This document shows, one piece after another, positions 7,189 through 11,648 of a stretch of 12,901 nucleotides of DNA. Below the pieces are notes generated by a model, which did not search any database, had not been told where the DNA came from, and saw nothing but the letters and a program-made list of their open reading frames with translations. The number at the start of each line of letters is the position of its first letter. Within the stretch, counting starts at the first letter, position 1. The translations under genes were made by a program, and so were the position numbers. Source of the DNA: Clostridiales bacterium (GTDB lineage Bacteria; Bacillota; Clostridia; Christensenellales; Aristaeellaceae). The stretch spans positions 1 through 12,901 of the forward strand of contig SFFH01000075.1 of assembly GCA_004557905.1 (NCBI GenBank), read 5' to 3'.

Positions 7189-8127
7189 ATGATCGAAATC
7201 GAAAAGCCCCGCATCGAACGCGTGGAATCGGGCGAGAGCTACGGCAAGTTCGTCGTCGAGCCGCTTGAGCACGGCTTTGGCCAGACGCTGGGCAATTCCC
7301 TGCGCCGCGTCCTGCTGAGCTCCCTGCCGGGCGTCGCCGTTTCCAGCATCCGTATTGAGGGCATCCAGCACGAGTTTTCCGCCGTTCCCGGCATCAAGGA
7401 AGACGTTGCAGAGATCATCCTCAACCTGAAAGAGCTTTCTGCCAAGCTGTATTGCGACGGCCCGAAGACGGTGTCCATCAACGTCAAGGGTCCGTGCGAG
7501 CTGACTGCCGCCGCGCTCGAGGTGGACGATCAGATCGAGGTGGTCAACCGCGATCTGCACATCGCCACCCTCAACGAGGATGCGGATCTGATCATGCACC
7601 TGACCCTGGAGAAGGGCCGCGGCTATGTCAGCGCCGACAAGAACAAGAATCCGAACATGCCCATCGGCGTGATTCCGACGGATTCCATCTTCACCCCGAT
7701 CCGCAAGGTGAACTACACCGTGGAAAACACCCGCGTCGGCCAGGAGACCGATTACGATCGCCTGACCCTCGAGGTGTGGACCGACGGCAGCATCCTGCCG
7801 GACGAGGCGATCTCGACCGCCGCGAAGATCCTGTGCGGCCATCTGAAGCTGTTTATGGATCTGACCGATCAGGTGGTGACCATCGGCTTCAATGAGAAGG
7901 AAGACGATCACCGCGAGAAGGTCCTGGAGATGACCATCGAGGAGCTTGACCTCTCTGTTCGCGCCTACAACTGCCTCAAGCGTGCCGGCATCAACACCGT
8001 CGCCGAGCTGGTGCAGCGCAACCAGGAGGACATGATGAAGGTTCGCAATCTGGGCAAGAAGTCTCTTGAGGAGGTCGAGCAGAAGCTCGCCGCTCTGGGG
8101 CTCGCTCTGCGTGCCAATGACGAGTAA
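7189..8127 (+). CDS. rpoA: RNA polymerase alpha subunit
   Basis: The alpha subunit dimerises to nucleate RNA polymerase assembly and touches promoters and regulators through its C-terminal domain. The 312-residue product has the dimerisation signature EPLEHGFGQTLGNSLRRVLLSSLPG (about 24-48), the insert domain, ARVG-region equivalents around TRVGQETDYDRLTLEVWTDGS (181-201), and a complete alpha-CTD from about residue 249. The CTD holds the DNA-contact segment DLSVRAYNCLKRAGI and VRNLGKKSLEEVEQKL. GAGGAGG (7172-7178) precedes the ATG at 7189. It is 63 nt after rpsD, longer than most gaps in this operon, and is followed by an unusual 177-nt structured spacer before rplQ. Confidence 0.98.
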   Translation: MIEIEKPRIERVESGESYGKFVVEPLEHGFGQTLGNSLRRVLLSSLPGVAVSSIRIEGIQHEFSAVPGIKEDVAEIILNLKELSAKLYCDGPKTVSINVKGPCELTAAALEVDDQIEVVNRDLHIATLNEDADLIMHLTLEKGRGYVSADKNKNPNMPIGVIPTDSIFTPIRKVNYTVENTRVGQETDYDRLTLEVWTDGSILPDEAISTAAKILCGHLKLFMDLTDQVVTIGFNEKEDDHREKVLEMTIEELDLSVRAYNCLKRAGINTVAELVQRNQEDMMKVRNLGKKSLEEVEQKLAALGLALRANDE

Positions 8128-8157
8128 TCCGGCAAACCGGCTTACTGATAAAAAATT

Positions 8158-8280
8158 GCCCGAAAGGGCTCACTAAGGTCGCGCCTAAGGGAAATATGGG
8201 CGCGGCGGTGAGGGCGCCTGCCTGCAAACTGCGGACAGGCGTTCGTCCTGCCGCGTGAAGAACCGTATTTGCAGGAGGCG
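8158..8280 (+). promoter_or_regulatory. Candidate structured RNA in the rpoA-rplQ spacer
   Basis: The 177-nt gap (8128-8304) is the largest within the operon and contains strong self-complementarity. GCCC 8158-8161 pairs with GGGC 8166-8169 around a GAAA tetraloop. GCGCC 8181-8185 pairs with GGCGC 8199-8203. A 13-bp helix pairs CGCCT 8215-8219 and CCTGCAAA 8221-8228 with TTTGCAGG 8268-8275 and AGGCG 8276-8280, with only G8220 bulged. Inside it GCGG 8231-8234 and CAGG 8236-8239 pair with CCTG 8247-8250 and CCGC 8251-8254. The long helix hides an AGGAGG-like sequence at 8273-8278, while the likely rplQ ribosome binding site (8291-8295) stays free. An autoregulatory leader for L17 is an inference. 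I do not match it to a known family. Confidence 0.5.
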
Positions 8281-8304
8281 GGCTGAAATAGGAGGAAAAA
8301 CAAC

Positions 8305-8817
8305 ATGGCTCAGCGTAAACTCGGCTGCCGCAACGCTGCCCAGCGCAAGGCGCTCATTCGTAACCAGGTGACCAATCTGATCTGGTACGGCCGCATCGAA
8401 ACCACCCTCGCCCGTGCGAAGGAAGTCCGTTCCATGGCGGAGCACCTGATCACCCTGGCGATCAAGGAATGCGACAACAATGTGCAGGTCGAGAAGACCT
8501 TCAACAATGACAAGGGCCAGACTGTGACGGTCACCGTCCAGAATGACGCCCCGAGCAAGCTGCACGCCCGCCGTCAGATCATGGCGTATCTGTACGACGT
8601 GAAGGAAGCGAAGCAGGATGACGAGTCCAAGAGCGCCTATGCCGCGCGCACCAAGGACAACAAGTATCCGTGCGTCGAGAAGCTCTTCCGCGAGATCGGC
8701 CCGAAGTACAAGGCCCGCAACGCGGAGAAGAACTGCGCCGGCGGCTACACCCGCATCCTCAAGAAGGGCCCGCGTCGCGGCGATGCTGCCGAGATGGTCA
8801 TTCTTGAGCTGATCTGA
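8305..8817 (+). CDS. rplQ: 50S ribosomal protein L17, extended form
   Basis: L17 lies near the peptide exit tunnel of the 50S subunit. The 170-residue product is well above the usual 112-130. The conserved parts are RKLGCRNAAQRKALIRNQVTNL (4-25), IETTLARAKEVRSMAEHLITLA (31-52), KLHARRQ (85-91), KLFREIGPKY (126-135) and GGYTRILKKGPRRGDAAEMVILELI (146-170). Two insertions interrupt it: about 29 residues between LITLA and LHARR (53-85, with the strand-like GQTVTVTVQNDAPS) and a charged loop at about 97-122. Long L17 forms occur in some Clostridia. GGAGG at 8291-8295 sits 9 nt before the ATG. The gene closes the operon; a terminator begins 15 nt after its stop. Confidence 0.97.
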   Translation: MAQRKLGCRNAAQRKALIRNQVTNLIWYGRIETTLARAKEVRSMAEHLITLAIKECDNNVQVEKTFNNDKGQTVTVTVQNDAPSKLHARRQIMAYLYDVKEAKQDDESKSAYAARTKDNKYPCVEKLFREIGPKYKARNAEKNCAGGYTRILKKGPRRGDAAEMVILELI

Positions 8818-8831
8818 TTCCTTCGATTACG

Positions 8832-8867
8832 AAAGAAGCTGTTTCGCCCTGCGAAGCAGCTTCTTTT
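8832..8867 (+). terminator. Rho-independent terminator after rplQ
   Basis: AAAGAAGCTG (8832-8841) pairs with CAGCTTCTTT (8857-8866). The arms continue inward with a T-G wobble and TTCG pairing with CGAA around a CCCTG loop, giving a stem of about 15 bp. It is followed by a short T run. It marks the likely end of the ribosomal protein operon. The next gene starts only 33 nt later, so leak-through may feed it. Confidence 0.8.
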
Positions 8868-8899
8868 GGACGAGGAGGGAAATCAAGGAGGACATGCGC

Positions 8900-10339
8900 A
8901 TGAGCGACATGATTCTGGTTCTGAATTACTCAGACAGGTTTTCCGCAGAAATCACACGCCGCTTGCGTACCGAGCAGATTCATGCCCGGATTGCTTCACC
9001 GGAAACGACGGCGGAGCAGATCAAGGCGCTTGCCCCGCGCGGCGTGATTCTCAGCGGCGAAGCATCTACCGAAGACGCGACGCTGGACGAGGAATGGCTG
9101 AGGCTGGGCATCCCGATGCTGGCATTTGGGCATGCTTCAAGGCCGTTGCTGACCTGCCTGGGTGGCGCATGTGCAGATACGGCCATCAGCAAGAAGAAGG
9201 CACTGATTCAGTATGGCGAGAGCATGCTGTTCAGAGGTGTGCGTGAGGGAGAGCGCTATCTGAAGGAGGCCAAAACGCTGATGCTGCCCACCGGCGTGGC
9301 GGAAACGGCCTGCGCCGCGGGGTGTACCATTGCGTTTGAGGATGCAGAAAGGAAGCTGTATGGCATACAGCTTGAGCTGGAACGCAATGACCCGGAGGGG
9401 ACGACCATCCTGATGAATTTCGCGTGCGATATCTGCGGCTGCACCGCCTGGTGGACGACGAATGCCGCGCGTGAGCAGGCAGAGGCTGTGCTGGCCAAGG
9501 CGGCGGCAGAGGGCGGACAGGCGGTATGCGCCGTGAGCGGCGGCGTGGATTCCACGCTGGCTGCGCTGCTGACGCACCGCGCCTTTGGAGACAGGATGAC
9601 CGCCGTCTTTGTGGATACAGGCCTGATGCGCGAGGGCGAGGCGGAGGAGATCCGGACAGCGTTTGACGCGCTGGGCATTCCGCTGCGGGTGGTGGATCGC
9701 TCCGGGGAAATTCTTGAGCACCTGGCGCACAAGCGCGGCATCGACGAAAAGCGTCAGGTGGTCACGGAGCGCCTGGTCGAGGAGATGCTTCGGCAGAGCG
9801 CGTCGATTGAGGGAAAGAAGACGCTGGTGCTGGGCACCAATTACAGCGATTTCCTGAACAGCGGCAGCAGCGCGCCGTCCTGGGACGAGAGCGGCTTGAC
9901 GGTCGTCGAGCCCCTCATGGAGCTGCTCAAGGAGGAGGTGCGCGACATCGCGCGGATGCTGGGCATCGGCGAGGAGATCGTGGAGCGCAAGCCGTTCCCG
10001 GCGCTGGGTCTGGGGGCGCGCATCGTCGGCGAGGTGACCGGCGAGCGCCTGCACGCGCTGCGCACGGCGGAGGCGATCTTTCGCGAGGAGATTCGCCTGG
10101 CCGGCCTGGAGCGCAAGCTGTACAAGCACTTCCCGGTGCTCATCGGCGGGGAGACGGTGGGCAGCGAGCTGATCGTCCTGCGCGCGGTGACGCTGTCCGG
10201 CGGCCAGCTGGTGCCCGCCCGCCTGCCGTACGACCTGATCGAGCGGACGGTGCAGCGCATCATGGAGGCGACGCCTGCGGTGGGGCGCGTGTTCTACGAC
10301 GAGACGCCCACGCCCGTCGGCAGGGAGACATTCTCGTAA
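8900..10339 (+). CDS. GMP synthase-like protein with inactive amidotransferase domain
   Basis: The 479-residue product has the GuaA architecture: an N-terminal glutamine amidotransferase-like domain (1-175), the DICGC linker (177-181), an ATP-pyrophosphatase domain with intact P-loop SGGVDS (213-218) and FVDTGLMREGE, and a GuaA-type C-terminal domain (ERKPFPALGLGARIVGE, LRAV, RLPYDLIERTVQRI). The glutaminase nucleophile motif GICYG reads AFGHA, so the Cys is Gly77. The HPE motif reads ELE (159-161), so the His is lost; SGGP reads SGEA. The XMP-side KSHHNVGG loop is missing and the KPPATIEWE end is replaced. It is also shorter than normal GuaA (about 510-525). ATG 8900 is preferred over 8894 because GGAGG (8887-8891) is 8 nt away. 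Likely a repurposed or ammonia-using ATP-dependent enzyme; substrate unknown. Confidence 0.85.
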   Translation: MSDMILVLNYSDRFSAEITRRLRTEQIHARIASPETTAEQIKALAPRGVILSGEASTEDATLDEEWLRLGIPMLAFGHASRPLLTCLGGACADTAISKKKALIQYGESMLFRGVREGERYLKEAKTLMLPTGVAETACAAGCTIAFEDAERKLYGIQLELERNDPEGTTILMNFACDICGCTAWWTTNAAREQAEAVLAKAAAEGGQAVCAVSGGVDSTLAALLTHRAFGDRMTAVFVDTGLMREGEAEEIRTAFDALGIPLRVVDRSGEILEHLAHKRGIDEKRQVVTERLVEEMLRQSASIEGKKTLVLGTNYSDFLNSGSSAPSWDESGLTVVEPLMELLKEEVRDIARMLGIGEEIVERKPFPALGLGARIVGEVTGERLHALRTAEAIFREEIRLAGLERKLYKHFPVLIGGETVGSELIVLRAVTLSGGQLVPARLPYDLIERTVQRIMEATPAVGRVFYDETPTPVGRETFS

Positions 10340-10344
10340 TTCAT

Positions 10345-10376
10345 GCTCCGGTCTGTCATGCAGGCCGGAGCTTTTT
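10345..10376 (+). terminator. Rho-independent terminator after the GuaA-like gene
   Basis: GCTCCGG (10345-10351) pairs with CCGGAGC (10365-10371). The stem extends inward through a T-G wobble and CTG/CAG around a TCATG loop. Five T residues follow directly (10372-10376). It lies 5 nt after the stop codon, so the GuaA-like gene is a monocistronic end point and the next gene needs its own promoter. Confidence 0.9.
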
Positions 10377-10414
10377 GGCGTCAACCTGATTTCAGATCAC
10401 AAAGCATGGATGCA

Positions 10415-10481
10415 CGCGAAGCGAAGAAGGGGTTCGGGGACAATGTCCCCGAGCGGGGTTTGGGGCCTGCGGCCCCAACGT
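10415..10481 (+). repeat. Twin-hairpin dispersed repeat, copy A
   Basis: This copy runs from CGCGAAGCGAAGAAGGGG to CCCCAACGT. It contains two stem-loops: TCGGGGAC 10434-10441 with GTCCCCGA 10445-10452 (loop AAT), and TTGGGGCC 10460-10467 with GGCCCCAA 10471-10478 (loop TGC). They are separated by GCGGGGT. A second copy lies at 11540-11602 in the opposite orientation and differs by paired substitutions, so the structure rather than the sequence appears to be kept. It resembles REP or MITE-like intergenic elements seen in clostridial genomes. No target-site duplication is evident. Confidence 0.8.
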
Positions 10482-10559
10482 ATCCCATCATATCCAAAAA
10501 AGAATTTGCTGATCGTGAAAACAAAGAAAAATCAGGGGTAGATGGAAGCATCAGGCATG

Positions 10560-10568
10560 TGCTATAAT
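10560..10568 (+). promoter_or_regulatory. Extended -10 promoter for the GNAT gene
   Basis: TGCTATAAT at 10560-10568 is a perfect extended -10 (TGnTATAAT) for the housekeeping sigma factor. No good -35 is seen at 17 nt, which is tolerated with an extended -10. Transcription would start near 10575, about 50 nt before the GNAT start codon. It fits the need for a new promoter after the terminator at 10345-10376. Confidence 0.65.
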
Positions 10569-10593
10569 AAACTGTTACTATATGCACAGAATC

Positions 10594-10622
10594 CGGATGC
10601 GCCCAGGACGGCGCAATATCCG
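10594..10622 (+). promoter_or_regulatory. Leader hairpin just before the GNAT start codon
   Basis: CGGAT and GCGCC (10594-10603) pair with GGCGC (10610-10614) and ATCCG (10618-10622), giving ten base pairs with a three-base AAT bulge on the 3' side and a CAGGAC loop. The hairpin ends 5 nt before the ATG at 10628. The only purine-rich ribosome-site candidate ahead of that ATG (AGGA, 10605-10608) lies in the loop. No U tract follows, so it is not a terminator. A role in translation control is an inference. Confidence 0.45.
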
Positions 10623-10627
10623 ATTGA

Positions 10628-11464
10628 ATGAAGGGTGTCTTTCAAACTATGAGAATCTATCATCCGGTCAGAGGCGTGGGCGGGGCGCTCAGGGAGAACA
10701 GCTTTGCCATCATCGATGACGCGGGCGTGGAAATCGGACAGGGCGGCCTCGAGTTCCGGGTGCTCAAGAAGATGCTGCCGGAGCGACCGCTGGATATCGA
10801 GATGAACATGAACGCGCATCCCGTGGCCAGCGATACACTCTTTGGCGCGCTGAGCGCCCGGGCCGAGAGCATCAAGACGGAGCAGGGCGGGCTGCCTGCC
10901 CGCCTGTACACCCGCTGCGCCATCGACGACGGCGAGCGCCACGAGTATTTCACCCGCATGGGCTTTGACGACTTTGACGGCGACGAGCTGTTTGTCCTGC
11001 CGGTGCCGCAGGACATGAGCACGCGCAGGCGCAATTACAGCCCGCTGGGCACCAAGGGCCTCGATGTGGACCTGCGCACGCGCACGCGCCGCGAGGAATT
11101 CCTGCTGAGCCTGAAGGAATTCGGCTATGTGGAGCACGCCAGCGAGTGGCTGGAGGAGCGCATGAAGGACCCGGTGTTCATCGCGCGGGCGATGTACAAC
11201 GGCAGCGACTTCGTGGGCCAGATGCTGGTGACGGGCACGCAGAACGAGGCCACGCTGGAGATGGTCTGCGTGGAGCCGAAATGGCGCGGGCGCGGCGTGG
11301 CCAGCGCGATGATCGATGAGGCGCTGATGCAGCTGTCCAGCCAGCATGTGGCGTATCTGTGCGCGCGCAGCGTGCGCCGCAACAAGAGCGCGATACAGAT
11401 GTTCAAGCGCAGCGGCTTTGACTGGGTGCGCACGGAGTGCTACCTGCTGGGGCGGGATCTTTAA
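10628..11464 (+). CDS. GNAT-family N-acetyltransferase, tandem GNAT fold
   Basis: The 278-residue product has a clear C-terminal GNAT domain (about 150-275). The acetyl-CoA motif EMVCVEPKWRGRGVASAM is at 211-228 with RGRGVA as the pyrophosphate loop, and RRNKSAIQMFKRSGFDWV gives the usual last helix and strand. The N-terminal half (about 8-125) looks like a second, degenerate GNAT fold: it ends HEYFTRMGFDDFDGDELFVL, the usual GNAT tail, but has no R/Q-x-x-G-x-G/A loop. The substrate cannot be told. ATG 10628 has no convincing ribosome binding site. ATG 10649 would give a protein 7 residues shorter, with AAGGG 13 nt upstream. The gene has its own promoter and is flanked by inverted twin-hairpin repeats, so it may be an accessory cassette. 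Confidence 0.85.
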   Translation: MKGVFQTMRIYHPVRGVGGALRENSFAIIDDAGVEIGQGGLEFRVLKKMLPERPLDIEMNMNAHPVASDTLFGALSARAESIKTEQGGLPARLYTRCAIDDGERHEYFTRMGFDDFDGDELFVLPVPQDMSTRRRNYSPLGTKGLDVDLRTRTRREEFLLSLKEFGYVEHASEWLEERMKDPVFIARAMYNGSDFVGQMLVTGTQNEATLEMVCVEPKWRGRGVASAMIDEALMQLSSQHVAYLCARSVRRNKSAIQMFKRSGFDWVRTECYLLGRDL

Positions 11465-11476
11465 GCTGCAATGCCT

Positions 11477-11512
11477 GAATCGCAATTGTCGCCTTTGGCT
11501 CCGCTGCGATTC
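11477..11512. repeat. Hairpin downstream of the GNAT gene
   Basis: GAATCGCA (11477-11484) and TGCGATTC (11505-11512) form a perfect 8-bp stem with a 20-nt loop, 13 nt after the GNAT stop. It lacks a clean T run (TTGCTTGT follows), so it would be a weak terminator at best. Between it and purD the only other structure seen is copy B of the twin-hairpin repeat and a short CGCTTCGCG repeat. Confidence 0.45.
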
Positions 11513-11539
11513 TTGCTTGTGACGCTTCGCGTGCGAGGA

Positions 11540-11602
11540 ACGTTGGGCTGCCGCCCAAACCCGCTTGGGGATTTCATCCCCAAACCCCTTCTTCGCTTCG
11601 CG
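11540..11602 (-). repeat. Twin-hairpin dispersed repeat, copy B
   Basis: Read on the minus strand, this copy begins CGCGAAGCGAAGAAGGGG and ends CCCAACGT, matching copy A almost throughout. On the plus strand TTGGGC 11543-11548 pairs with GCCCAA 11553-11558, and TTGGGGAT 11565-11572 pairs with ATCCCCAA 11576-11583. Compared with copy A, two base pairs of this hairpin change on both sides together (C-G in A, T-A in B). A CGCTTCGCG word at 11523-11531 and the same word at the copy's outer end (11594-11602) bracket it in direct orientation. Confidence 0.8.
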
Positions 11603-11648
11603 CTTATGGCTCGTTATTTATCATGACACGACAAACGGAGGAAAAGCA

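Noticed and set aside
8124..8145. Terminator directly after rpoA
   Set aside because: GTAA/TTAC and CCGG/CCGG arms can pair, but the stem is short with a mismatch and no T run follows. The rplQ gene downstream needs this transcript.
10343..10567. A 74-codon plus-strand frame between the GuaA-like and GNAT genes
   Set aside because: It begins inside the terminator stem and runs through the twin-hairpin repeat. No ribosome binding site and no protein-like pattern, so it is a chance frame.
11465..11648. Purine or other riboswitch upstream of purD
   Set aside because: No conserved purine-riboswitch core or PurR-like site is recognisable. The gap is explained by the hairpin at 11477-11512 and repeat copy B.
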